Assembly (NCBI GenBank): GCA_942493055.1
Contig: OW818680.1
Span: 868,001 to 932,000, forward strand
Length of the DNA stretch: 64,000 nt
Source: CAIZQW01 sp942493055
GTDB taxonomy: Bacteria > Verrucomicrobiota > Kiritimatiellia > RFP12 > UBA1067
Direction of reading: 5' to 3'
Of the stretch, positions 55,061 to 62,952 are shown piece after piece (position 1 is the stretch's first letter; each line of letters begins with the position of its first letter). The notes below the pieces were generated by a model that was not told the origin of the DNA, searched no databases, and worked only from the letters and a program-made list of their open reading frames with translations. Made by a program: the position numbers and the translations under genes.

Positions 55061-55711
55061 ATGCAAATAGTCATTCTTTTAGGTGCTCCTGGATGTGGAA
55101 AAGGTACGATGGCGGGACGTTTGTCCGCGTCAAACCCTGCTTTTCGCCATGTTTCCAGCGGTGATTTGCTAAGAGAAGCCGTCAAGCGCCAGACCGCGAA
55201 CGGCATTGAAGCCGACACCTTCATGAAGCGCGGCGAGCTTGTTCCTGACGTCTTGATTGCGCAGATGATGGATGACTACATGGATGGGCTTCCCAGTGAT
55301 TGCACACTTCTCCTAGACGGGTTCCCCCGTACCGCGGTGCAAGCGGAGATGCTGGAGAAGATCATTGCAGCGAGCAACACAACCCTCAGGACCGTGATCC
55401 TGCTGGAGGTCCCTGACGCTATTTTAATCGACCGCATTGCAGGACGCCGCGTGTGTCCGAAGTGCGGGGCTGGCTATCACATTGTGACGATTCCCTCGAA
55501 GGTTGCAGGCATCTGCGACCTGTGCGGGACGGAGCTTGTGATACGGAAGGATGACAACCTCGAGACGGTGAAACACCGCTTGGATGTCTATCAGGCTCAA
55601 ACAATGCCTCTGATCTCGTTCTATGAAGGCCGCGGATTGCTGAAACGCATTACGGCGCATGGAGTACCGATCAATGACATTTTTGAGAATATTCGGCGCG
55701 AGCTTTCATGA
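55061..55711 (+). CDS. adk: Adenylate kinase (zinc-LID type)
   Basis: It catalyses ATP + AMP to 2 ADP. The 216-residue protein opens with the P-loop GAPGCGKGT, has the NMP-binding segment HVSSGDLLREAV, the signature LLDGFPRTAVQAE, and a zinc-type LID of CPKC...CDLC around 127-150. No Shine-Dalgarno is visible before the ATG. The stop overlaps the map start (ATGA at 55708-55711), so adk and map are translationally coupled, a conserved pair next to ribosomal genes. secY, the usual upstream neighbour, is not there. Confidence 0.97.
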   Translation: MQIVILLGAPGCGKGTMAGRLSASNPAFRHVSSGDLLREAVKRQTANGIEADTFMKRGELVPDVLIAQMMDDYMDGLPSDCTLLLDGFPRTAVQAEMLEKIIAASNTTLRTVILLEVPDAILIDRIAGRRVCPKCGAGYHIVTIPSKVAGICDLCGTELVIRKDDNLETVKHRLDVYQAQTMPLISFYEGRGLLKRITAHGVPINDIFENIRRELS

Positions 55712-56457
55712 AGGTGCCCCTGAAGAACGCAAAGGAACTTGACGCTATGCGGGTCAGTTGCCGGCTTGCGGCGGAGGTGCTGGCAGAGGTTGCGGCGGCG
55801 GTGAAGCCGGGCATGACAACCGGAGAGCTGGACATGCTGGGGAGGAAGCTGATAGCGGAGCGCGGAGCGAAGGCATCGTTTTTAGGTTATCGCCAATATC
55901 CAGCGGCGATGTGTATTTCAGTCAACGAAGAGGTGATCCACGGGATACCGGGACGGAGGGTTGTCCTGCCGGGGGATGTGGTGAGCCTGGACGTTGGTGT
56001 TTTGAAAAATGGGTTTCACGGGGATTGCGCGACCACTGTGATGGTGAGCGTGACAGACCCTGAAAAAATCCGGTTGGTCGAGGCGACGAAGCGAGCACTT
56101 GCAGCAGCAGTTGCGGCAGTGCGGCCGGGCGGGCGCCTCGGAGACGTGTCATATGCGGTGCAGAGCATCGCAGAGGCATCTGGCTGTTCGGTAGTCCGGG
56201 AATTTGTAGGCCACGGCGTGGGGCGTCACCTCCACGAAGACCCGCAGATTCCCAATTACGGAAAGCCGGGGAGCGGACTCGTTCTCAAGCCTGGGATGAC
56301 GTTGGCGATTGAGCCAATGGTCAATCTGGGCAAAGAGGGCGTCTACGTTCTGGATGACAAATGGACAGTAGTAACGAAGGACGGGAAACCGTCCGCACAC
56401 TTCGAGCACACCGTGGCGGTGCTGGAGGAAGGTTCAGAGATCTTGACGCTGGCATAG
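55708..56457 (+). CDS. map: Type I methionine aminopeptidase
   Basis: It removes N-terminal Met from nascent proteins. The 249-residue protein has the metal-ligand pattern: His in CISVNEEVIHGIPG, Asp in VVSLDVGV and HGDCATT, His in EFVGHGVGRHLHEDP, Glu in LAIEPMVN and a Glu/His near the end (HFEHTVAVLEEG). Length is that of the short type I class. It overlaps adk by 4 nt. A terminator-like hairpin separates it from rpmJ; infA, often found here, is absent. Confidence 0.97.
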   Translation: MKVPLKNAKELDAMRVSCRLAAEVLAEVAAAVKPGMTTGELDMLGRKLIAERGAKASFLGYRQYPAAMCISVNEEVIHGIPGRRVVLPGDVVSLDVGVLKNGFHGDCATTVMVSVTDPEKIRLVEATKRALAAAVAAVRPGGRLGDVSYAVQSIAEASGCSVVREFVGHGVGRHLHEDPQIPNYGKPGSGLVLKPGMTLAIEPMVNLGKEGVYVLDDKWTVVTKDGKPSAHFEHTVAVLEEGSEILTLA

Positions 56458-56490
56458 AAGATTTCTGAACTTTACACTAGACAAGGTGAC

Positions 56491-56521
56491 GGACTTTTGG
56501 TTAAATCAAAAGCCCTTTTTT
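56491..56521 (+). terminator. Terminator or attenuator between map and rpmJ
   Basis: GGACTTTTG (56491-56499) pairs with CAAAAGCCC (56507-56515), one A-C mismatch, followed by six T. Confidence 0.6.
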
Positions 56522-56541
56522 GAGTAAGGAAAGAATAGACC

Positions 56542-56655
56542 ATGAAAGTTCGCAGTTCAGTACGTCGCATTTGTGAACGTTGCCGGGTGGTACGTCGCAA
56601 AGGTGTCGTTCGCATTATTTGTACAAATCCGCGCCATAAACAGCGTCAGGGTTAA
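56542..56655 (+). CDS. rpmJ: 50S ribosomal protein L36 (zinc-binding type)
   Basis: A 37-residue protein: start MKVRSSVRRICERCRVVRRK, end CTNPRHKQRQG. The CxxC, Cys and His ligands of the zinc-binding form (Cys11, Cys14, Cys27, His32) are all visible. It is too short for most gene callers. AAGGAAAGAATA precedes the ATG. rpsM follows after 15 nt: the usual first gene of the alpha operon. Confidence 0.96.
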   Translation: MKVRSSVRRICERCRVVRRKGVVRIICTNPRHKQRQG

Positions 56656-56670
56656 TTAGAGAGGACAACC

Positions 56671-57072
56671 ATGCCGAGATTGATGGGTGTGGATATCCCG
56701 GGTCGGAAACGCGTCGAGTACGCGCTACGGTATATTCACGGAATCGGCCCCAAGAGGGCAACCGCTGTGGTCGAACAATGCAAGGTCGACCCGGCAAAGA
56801 AAGCTGACGATTTGACGCCGGATGAGATTCGTCATATCGTGGCATTCATTCAAGACAACTACCGTGTTGAAGGTGATCTGCGCCGCGAGGTTTCGCAGAA
56901 CATCCGTCGACTCATCAGCATTGGCTCGTATCGCGGTCTGCGTCACAAACGCGGCCTGCCGGTTCGCGGTCAGCGCACCCGTACCAATGCGCGTACGCGT
57001 AAAGGTGGGAAGAAGACGGTAGGCGCTGTTCGTGATCGAGGCGAACGTGCAGCAATGAAAGCCAAGACGTAA
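56671..57072 (+). CDS. rpsM: 30S ribosomal protein S13
   Basis: S13 sits in the 30S head and contacts P-site tRNA. The 133-residue product has MGVDIPGRKRVEYALRYIHG and IGPKRA near the N-terminus and the RGLPVRGQRTRTNARTRKG signature near the C-terminus. It is slightly longer than usual at the C-terminus. GAGAGGA precedes the ATG. rpsK follows after 58 nt with a hairpin between. Confidence 0.97.
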   Translation: MPRLMGVDIPGRKRVEYALRYIHGIGPKRATAVVEQCKVDPAKKADDLTPDEIRHIVAFIQDNYRVEGDLRREVSQNIRRLISIGSYRGLRHKRGLPVRGQRTRTNARTRKGGKKTVGAVRDRGERAAMKAKT

Positions 57073-57085
57073 TTAACCCGGCGAT

Positions 57086-57103
57086 GATGTGCGCGAGCAC
57101 ATC
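57086..57103 (+). promoter_or_regulatory. GNRA-capped hairpin between rpsM and rpsK
   Basis: GATGTGC and GCACATC form seven perfect pairs around the tetraloop GCGA. No T tract follows. It may be a protein-binding or translational control site of the alpha operon, in which S4 is the known autoregulator in other bacteria (inference). Confidence 0.4.
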
Positions 57104-57130
57104 TGCCAACTACTTTAAGGCTAAAAACGC

Positions 57131-57622
57131 ATGAGCGAAGAAGCTATCAAAAAAGAAGAAGCGCCTACTTCGGAAGAACAGAAGGTGCACGAGGAAGCCG
57201 CTGCTGTGCTGTCCATGGGCGAAGAGTCCAAGACGGCGGCTGCTGCGGACGCAAAGAAAAAAGGTAAGGCGAAGTCGATTCCTGCTGGTATCTGCTTCAT
57301 CCGTTCAACCTTTAACAACACACTCGTATCGATCACCGATGCGCGTGGGGGTGTGATTGCCTGGAGTTCGGCCGGCAAGGCTGGCTTCAAGGGGTCGCGT
57401 AAGTGCACCGCATTTGCGGCAACGATGGTTGCCCAGGATGCTGCACGTCAGGCGATTTCCAAGGGCATGCATGAAGTTGAAGTCAGAGTTCAAGGCGCTG
57501 GCGCGGGCAGGGAATCCGCAGTTCGCGCAATTCAGTCGGCTGGCATGCAAGTGTCATTGCTGAAGGATTGCACGCCGATCCCGCATAACGGTTGCCGTCC
57601 GCGCAAACGGAGGAGAGTCTAA
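57131..57622 (+). CDS. rpsK: 30S ribosomal protein S11 with N-terminal extension
   Basis: S11 lies on the 30S platform. The canonical domain starts near residue 50 (ICFIRSTFNNTLVSITDARG) and ends NGCRPRKRRRV, with AFAATMVAQDAAR and VRVQGAGAGRESAVRAI between. The 163 residues exceed the usual ~129 by an N-terminal extension of about 35-45 residues rich in Glu, Ala and Lys (MSEEAIKKEEAPTSEEQ). An AAGG lies upstream of the ATG at 57131, and no later Met fits the family start, so the extension looks real. Confidence 0.96.
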   Translation: MSEEAIKKEEAPTSEEQKVHEEAAAVLSMGEESKTAAAADAKKKGKAKSIPAGICFIRSTFNNTLVSITDARGGVIAWSSAGKAGFKGSRKCTAFAATMVAQDAARQAISKGMHEVEVRVQGAGAGRESAVRAIQSAGMQVSLLKDCTPIPHNGCRPRKRRRV

Positions 57623-57623
57623 C

Positions 57624-58253
57624 ATGGGTAGATATACAGGACCCGCGTGCCGGTTGTGCCGTCGCGAGGGACAGAAATTGTTTCTGAAGGGCGCACGTTG
57701 CTACATGGCGAAATGCGCGATTGAACAGGGGCAGTCCGCTCCGGGCCAGCATGGTGCTCGCCGGGGTCGTAAGATGTCGGAATACGGTCAGCAGCTTCGT
57801 CAGAAGCAGTGCCTGCGCCGTCAATTCGGCATGCAGGAACTTCAATTCCGTCGCTTCTTCAAGGAGGCGCTGCGCCGTAAGGGCGTCACGGGTGAAATCC
57901 TGCTCCAATTACTGGAAACACGCTTGGACAACATGGTCTACCGCCTCGGGTTTTCATCTTCACGTCGTGCGGCCCGTCAGTTCGTTCTGCACGGCCACAT
58001 CCTGGTCAATGGTAAAGTCGTTACGATTCCTTCAATGATTCTGAAGGTGGGCGACAGTATCGAAGTCCGGGATCGTCCGCGCAGCCGTGACGTGGCCACC
58101 CGCTGCCTCGAAGCCGCCACCACTCAGCAGACCCCTGCTTGGGTCGTGCTGGACAGGAAGACCTTCAAGGCAGAGTTGCAGTCGCTACCCACCCGCGAGC
58201 AGATCGCACCGGTCGTGGACGAGCAGGCCATTGTCGAGTTGTATTCCCGCTAA
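57624..58253 (+). CDS. rpsD: 30S ribosomal protein S4 (zinc-binding type)
   Basis: A 30S assembly protein and the usual translational repressor of the alpha operon. The 209-residue product starts MGRYTGPACRLCRREGQ; four cysteines (CRLC and CYMAKC) indicate the zinc-binding form. The S4 RNA-binding domain is at about 95-160 (LETRLDNMVYRLGFSSSRR, RQFVLHGHILVNGK). It begins two bases after the rpsK stop. Confidence 0.97.
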   Translation: MGRYTGPACRLCRREGQKLFLKGARCYMAKCAIEQGQSAPGQHGARRGRKMSEYGQQLRQKQCLRRQFGMQELQFRRFFKEALRRKGVTGEILLQLLETRLDNMVYRLGFSSSRRAARQFVLHGHILVNGKVVTIPSMILKVGDSIEVRDRPRSRDVATRCLEAATTQQTPAWVVLDRKTFKAELQSLPTREQIAPVVDEQAIVELYSR

Positions 58254-58275
58254 TTGTAACTGAATTTCACTTAAT

Positions 58276-58311
58276 GGCTGCCATGCATCCGACATGTTGC
58301 GTGGCACAGCC
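58276..58311 (+). promoter_or_regulatory. Bulged hairpin in the rpsD-rpoA gap
   Basis: GGCTG-CCATGCA pairs with TGCGTGG-(CA)-CAGCC, twelve pairs with a two-base bulge, ending 15 nt before the rpoA start next to the AAAGGACGG ribosome site. It could modulate rpoA translation. Confidence 0.4.
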
Positions 58312-58326
58312 TGAAAGGACGGAAAC

Positions 58327-59322
58327 ATGCCGATTCGTTTGAGCCGTTTTGAAATGCCTCGTCGGGTCCAGAAGGATGAAGCAACAGCAACAGCGACGTA
58401 TACACGTTTTGTTGCTGAGCCGTTTGAAGTCGGGTACGCCCGCACCATCGGCAACTCGCTTCGTCGCATTCTCTTGTCATCGATTGAAGGCGTCGCCATC
58501 AGCTCGGTGAAGGTGGGCGGAGCCAATCATGAGTTCTGCTCGCTTCCTGGCGTCAGCGAAGACGTGACAGACATTATTCTGAACTTGAAGCGTGTACTCC
58601 TCAAGAGCTTCAGCCGCTCCTCCGTGATGCTGAAACTCCACAAGAAGGGCGCATGTGAAGTGACCGCCGCTGATTTCGCAGAGGAGAACTCTGTTGAAAT
58701 CCTGAACCCGACCCAGCATATTGCTACGCTTGATACCAATGGCGTGCTTGACCTGGAAGTCGAGATCCGTTCGGGCCGTGGCTTCTGCCCGGCCGAAGGC
58801 AACAAGCCTGAAGAGCAAGTCATCGGACGCATTCCAATCGACAGCATCTTCTCGCCGGTCACCCGCGTGAACTTCCAAGTGGAGAACACCCGCGTGGGAC
58901 AGCGTACCGACTACGAGAAGCTTGTGTTGGATATCTGGACCGATGGCCGCGTGACACCGGACGATGCACTCAAGACCGCTGCTGCGGTGTTGCGTCATCA
59001 CCTCGATGTGTTCGTCGACTACAGCGAAGAGGTGCTGGAGTTCGAGGAATCCGAGAAGAAGGTGGATGAAGAACGTGATCGTCTGCGTCGTATCCTGAAC
59101 ATGAGCGTCAATGAAATCGAACTGAGCGTGCGTGCCGCGAACTGCTTGAACAACGCCAACATCACAACGGTGGGCGAGCTGGCAATGAAGACCGAGGCCG
59201 ACATGCTGAAGTATCGCAACTTCGGCAAGAAGTCGCTTAACGAAATCAAGGACAAGCTGGTTGAACTGGGTCTCTACCTGGGCTACAAGTTTGATCTTGA
59301 GTTGATGGAAGAAATTAAGTAA
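58327..59322 (+). CDS. rpoA: DNA-directed RNA polymerase subunit alpha
   Basis: It nucleates RNA polymerase assembly. The 331-residue protein has an N-terminal domain with YARTIGNSLRRILLSSIEG (about 40-55) and LHKKGACEVTAADF, and a C-terminal domain (about 250-325) with helix-hairpin-helix pattern LSVRAANCLNNANITTVGEL and LLKYRNFGKKSLNEIKDKL-type ending that contacts activators and UP elements. Length is usual. AAAGGACGG precedes the ATG; rplQ follows after 13 nt. Confidence 0.98.
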   Translation: MPIRLSRFEMPRRVQKDEATATATYTRFVAEPFEVGYARTIGNSLRRILLSSIEGVAISSVKVGGANHEFCSLPGVSEDVTDIILNLKRVLLKSFSRSSVMLKLHKKGACEVTAADFAEENSVEILNPTQHIATLDTNGVLDLEVEIRSGRGFCPAEGNKPEEQVIGRIPIDSIFSPVTRVNFQVENTRVGQRTDYEKLVLDIWTDGRVTPDDALKTAAAVLRHHLDVFVDYSEEVLEFEESEKKVDEERDRLRRILNMSVNEIELSVRAANCLNNANITTVGELAMKTEADMLKYRNFGKKSLNEIKDKLVELGLYLGYKFDLELMEEIK

Positions 59323-59335
59323 AGGATTTTGTAAC

Positions 59336-59731
59336 ATGCGTCATCAAAGAATTGCTAAGAAGTTCGGACGTAAGCCAGCACACCGCAAGGCCCTCTTGTG
59401 CAGTCTTGTCACCAACCTGGTTCTCCAGGGAAGTATCAAGACCACAACAGGAAAGGCCAAGCAGGCCCGCAAGGATGCTGAGAAGATTGTCACCCTCGCC
59501 CGCAAGGGAACGTTGGCTGCCCGTCGTCTCGCAGCATCCCGCCTGCAGAGCCCGGACGCCCTCCAGAAACTGTTCGACGTTGTCGTTCCGTCCATGGAAG
59601 GTCGCAAAGGCGGCTACACCCGCATCCTGAAGCTCGGCCAACGCCGCAGCGACGGTTCGGAAATGTGCCTCCTGCAGTGGGTCGAGTTGCCCGTTGCTGC
59701 TGTCCCTGCTCCTGTGGCAGAGACCAAGTAA
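59336..59731 (+). CDS. rplQ: 50S ribosomal protein L17
   Basis: The last gene of the alpha operon. The 131-residue product starts MRHQRIAKKFGRKPAHRKAL, contains GSIKTTTGKAKQARKDAEK and GRKGGYTRILKLGQRRSDGSEMCLLQWVEL-type ending pieces (RRSDGSEMCLLQWVEL). Length is normal with a short Ala/Pro-rich tail. A clear terminator follows. Confidence 0.97.
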   Translation: MRHQRIAKKFGRKPAHRKALLCSLVTNLVLQGSIKTTTGKAKQARKDAEKIVTLARKGTLAARRLAASRLQSPDALQKLFDVVVPSMEGRKGGYTRILKLGQRRSDGSEMCLLQWVELPVAAVPAPVAETK

Positions 59732-59762
59732 AGCTGAGGGTCTGGAACCTCTTTCCGAGGAG

Positions 59763-59800
59763 AAGGTGGACACTGAATAAGTGCCCACCTTTTTATTTTT
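59763..59800 (+). terminator. Rho-independent terminator of the alpha operon
   Basis: AAGGTGGACACT (59763-59774) pairs with AGTGCCCACCTT (59780-59791) with one mismatch, followed by TTTATTTTT. Confidence 0.85.
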
Positions 59801-59885
59801 AAAAATTACTCACTTTTTGTATTTATTCGATTGCCCGTTTACGCTATTCTAGCATCAATTTTATTTATAGACCCCATGGATTTTT

Positions 59886-60788
59886 ATGACTATGAAACGA
59901 GTGGCAGTACTAATGGGCGGAACCTCAAACGAACGCGATGTTTCTTTACGCTCCGGAAGCGCCGTTGTGAGCGCGTTGCAAGCAGAGGGACTGGAGGTTG
60001 TCCCGGTTGTCCTGGACGCCGACAACATTGATCCCTTGCCGAGAGACATTGATGTCGTCTTTCTCGCGCTGCACGGCGGCTATGGCGAAAACGGAGGGGT
60101 CCAGCACGACCTTGATCAATTGAACATCCCCTACACCGGCCCCGGCGCTGCTGCAAGCCGTCTGGCCATGGATAAGATTGCAACCAAGCGTTGCCTCGAC
60201 ACGGCACATCTCCCCACGCCCCCCTACCAGGTGCTGACACGCCAGCAGTCGCAGACTTCACTCCCCCTTCCCGTGGTCGTGAAGCCCCCGCGGGATGGCT
60301 CCAGCGTCGGTATTTCAAAGGTGACGGAACCTGCGCAATGGGCCGATGCACTTGCCGCTGCGCGTGCCATTGATCCGGAGGGGGAGGTTCTCGTCGAGAA
60401 ATACATTCCCGGCCGCGAATGGACAGTCGGCGTCATCGGAGGCGAAGCCTTGCCGGTCGTTGAGATCTGCGCCCCGAACGGCTGGTATGGGTTTACGGAA
60501 AAATACACCCAGGGCATGACGAACTATCTTTTTCCGGAGCAGCCTGAAGATGCCACCTTGCTGGCGGCCTGCCAGAAGCTGGCTGTCGCGGCCTTCCATG
60601 CGGTTGGGAGCCGGGGCGTCAGCCGTGTCGACTTTCGCGTGACACCTGCGGGTGAACCCTTTATTCTCGAAATCAATACGCTGCCGGGGCTGACAGCAAC
60701 GAGCCTCTTGCCCAAGGCGGCCGCGCGCGCCGGCGAATCCTTCGGCGCGCTCTGTTTGCATTTACTGAAGCTTGCAGCACATCACTGA
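59886..60788 (+). CDS. ddl: D-alanine--D-alanine ligase
   Basis: It joins two D-Ala for the peptidoglycan stem. This 300-residue ATP-grasp protein starts MTMKRVAVLMGGTSNERDVS (an ATG at 59892 is equally possible), and has VKPPRDGSSVGISKV, the Lys-Tyr pair of the omega loop in FTEKYTQGMTNY (Ddl rather than D-Ala-D-Lac type), and the metal-binding ILEINTLPGLT near the end. No strong ribosome site is seen. ftsQ follows after 47 nt; murC and murB, frequent upstream neighbours, are absent. Confidence 0.96.
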   Translation: MTMKRVAVLMGGTSNERDVSLRSGSAVVSALQAEGLEVVPVVLDADNIDPLPRDIDVVFLALHGGYGENGGVQHDLDQLNIPYTGPGAAASRLAMDKIATKRCLDTAHLPTPPYQVLTRQQSQTSLPLPVVVKPPRDGSSVGISKVTEPAQWADALAAARAIDPEGEVLVEKYIPGREWTVGVIGGEALPVVEICAPNGWYGFTEKYTQGMTNYLFPEQPEDATLLAACQKLAVAAFHAVGSRGVSRVDFRVTPAGEPFILEINTLPGLTATSLLPKAAARAGESFGALCLHLLKLAAHH

Positions 60789-60835
60789 GTTGTATCGTAG
60801 CCTTCCGGGAAACGAGCGTCAAAGGACACTCACGC

Positions 60836-61729
60836 ATGAAATGGAATATTTTTAAAAACAAGCCGAAGCCTCAACAGGGACGCACGCCTGCTAGCGGGCG
60901 CCGGATCACCGGCATTCAGACCGGCATCGAAATTCCGCCCAAGATCAAATTCATCCTCATTATTCTCCTCGTGCTGACAACGACCCTGCTGGTCTGTCAT
61001 GGCGGGTGGTCCGCGTTTAATCACTACTACTTCGGTTCCTCGAAACTTTTTGAGTTGCGCAACCTCCATCAGACCGTCACCGTCAATACAGGCAAGACCT
61101 TAACCCCTGAAGTCATTTACGGGGTCTTAGGCCTTCAGGAGGGGGGGAACGTCTTTGATCTTCCCATCGAAGAGAAACGTAAAGAGCTGTTGGACCGCGC
61201 TGCAAACATACGCGACATCTCCATTGTCCGCAGAATGCCCAATAAACTCATCATCACGATCATCGAGCGCGAACCGATTGCACGTATCGGCATCACCGGA
61301 ACAGAAGGACGCGTGGTCGATGAAGAGGGTGTCGTATTTAACCGCAATGCCGGCATCGGCGCGCTCCCGTTCATCAAGGGCGCTGATAACATCGCGCAAC
61401 TGAAGCCCGGCGACCATCTGCGTGGCATGGCCATGTCTGCCGTCCGCCTGGTGGCCAATGCGCAACGCCCCGAGGTCCGTCTGCGGCTTCTCGAACTGGA
61501 CACCATCAAAGAGGATTACCTCCTCTTGACCTTCTCAGACCATCGGCAGGCGAAATTCGCCTGGGATGGCATGGATGATGATGAGAAGGAGACGACCGCA
61601 AAAATGCAAGCGCACTTTGATGAGCTGGGCTTGTTTATGGACAGCGAAGCCGGACGTATTTGTTTGATGTGGGACGCGCGGGTACCGGGACGGATCGCCG
61701 CCACCCTCCCCGGCGTTGAACAACTTTAA
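60836..61729 (+). CDS. ftsQ: Cell-division protein FtsQ/DivIB
   Basis: A bitopic division protein that links FtsA/FtsZ-side components with FtsL/FtsB and septal synthase. The 297 residues comprise a basic cytoplasmic N-terminus, one membrane segment at about 40-62 (IKFILIILLVLTTTLLVCHG), a POTRA domain (about 72-150; LGLQEGGNVFDLPIEEKRKE, SIVRRMPNKLIITIIEREPIA), and the FtsQ beta domain to the end. AAAGGA lies upstream of the ATG. ftsA follows after 17 nt. Confidence 0.9.
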   Translation: MKWNIFKNKPKPQQGRTPASGRRITGIQTGIEIPPKIKFILIILLVLTTTLLVCHGGWSAFNHYYFGSSKLFELRNLHQTVTVNTGKTLTPEVIYGVLGLQEGGNVFDLPIEEKRKELLDRAANIRDISIVRRMPNKLIITIIEREPIARIGITGTEGRVVDEEGVVFNRNAGIGALPFIKGADNIAQLKPGDHLRGMAMSAVRLVANAQRPEVRLRLLELDTIKEDYLLLTFSDHRQAKFAWDGMDDDEKETTAKMQAHFDELGLFMDSEAGRICLMWDARVPGRIAATLPGVEQL

Positions 61730-61746
61730 GGAAAGCGAGGTTTGTG

Positions 61747-62952
61747 ATGAGAATGCCTCCGATTGCAGCATTGGAGATTGGCACGACACGCACGGTAGTC
61801 TGTGTGGGCGAAGCGCAAGAAAACGGGAGAATGAAAATCACGGGCGTTGGGAATTATCCAACGACCGGCGTCCGGAAAGGGCAAGTCATTGACCTCTCGC
61901 AGGCTCGGGTTGGCGTAGAAGCCGCCGCCGCAGATGCCGAAAAATCATCCGGTGTCGATGTGTGGCAAGTATTGATGGCGCTCTCCGGAGGTCATGTTCA
62001 AGCCACTGTCAATCACGGACAGATTCCGATTCGTTCAAGCGACCGTGTCGTGACCCGCGAAGACGTTGAGGAGGTCACGGCCATTGCGAATGAAATGCCG
62101 ATGGAAGCTGACCGTCAAGTGTTGCACACGATCCGGCAGACCTACACGCTGGATGATCAGCCCGGCATTGTTGCACCCCAAGGCATGCGCTGCAATATGT
62201 TGTCGTTCAATACCCTTGTTGTGCATGGCCACAAGAACCGGATTGAAAATGTCGTCAACGTCGCGAAGAATGCACGACTGGATGTCACGGATGTCACCTT
62301 CTCCGGCGTCTGTGCCGCACTTGCGGTGCTCACCCCGGATCAGAAGAAAAACGGTGTCGTCCTGGTTGATTTTGGAGGCGGCACGACCAACTACGTGGCC
62401 TACACCAACGGCGTTGTTTCCGCCATTGGAAGCATCGCCGTCGGCGGCGACCATGTCACCAATGATATCGCGCTTGCTTTTAACATCCCCCTTTATCGCG
62501 CAGAAGAGCTGAAGCGTACCGAGGGGTCCTCCATCATCGAGACCAGCATGGCCTCCCGGCGCATAGCCCTGACGTCGGAAGTCGGCTTCGCTGAGCGGAC
62601 GATCAGTTGCAAGGCCCTCCACATCGTCATCAATGCACGGATGGAAGAGACCCTTAAGCTTCTCCGTTCACGCCTGGATGAAGCCGGCGTGCTGATTCAT
62701 TTGGGCTCTGGCATCGTCCTGACCGGCGGAGGCGCCTATCTGCGTAAGCTTTCCGAACTGGCTCAGCGCACGCTCGGCATCCCCTGTCAGATCGGTCTCC
62801 CAGTGAACGTCGACGGCCTTGAACAACACGTTGACCAGCCAGCAGCCTTTTCTACGGTCGCGGGGCTGATCATCTACGGCCAGAAAACATACGAAGACAA
62901 TGGCTTCCTCTCGCCCATTCGTAAACTCTTCGGGAAGGTATTTAACTCATGA
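61747..62952 (+). CDS. ftsA: Cell-division protein FtsA
   Basis: An actin-like ATPase that anchors FtsZ to the membrane. I take the ATG at 61747, six bases after GAGG; GTG at 61744 is the alternative. The 401 residues show the phosphate loops IAALEIGTTRTVVCVGEA and VVLVDFGGGTTNYVAYTNG, the inserted 1C domain (about 85-165), and GSGIVLTGGGAYLRKLSEL. The C-terminus ends in an amphipathic stretch (FLSPIRKLFGKVFNS) typical of the membrane-targeting helix. It overlaps ftsZ by 4 nt (ATGA). Confidence 0.95.
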   Translation: MRMPPIAALEIGTTRTVVCVGEAQENGRMKITGVGNYPTTGVRKGQVIDLSQARVGVEAAAADAEKSSGVDVWQVLMALSGGHVQATVNHGQIPIRSSDRVVTREDVEEVTAIANEMPMEADRQVLHTIRQTYTLDDQPGIVAPQGMRCNMLSFNTLVVHGHKNRIENVVNVAKNARLDVTDVTFSGVCAALAVLTPDQKKNGVVLVDFGGGTTNYVAYTNGVVSAIGSIAVGGDHVTNDIALAFNIPLYRAEELKRTEGSSIIETSMASRRIALTSEVGFAERTISCKALHIVINARMEETLKLLRSRLDEAGVLIHLGSGIVLTGGGAYLRKLSELAQRTLGIPCQIGLPVNVDGLEQHVDQPAAFSTVAGLIIYGQKTYEDNGFLSPIRKLFGKVFNS

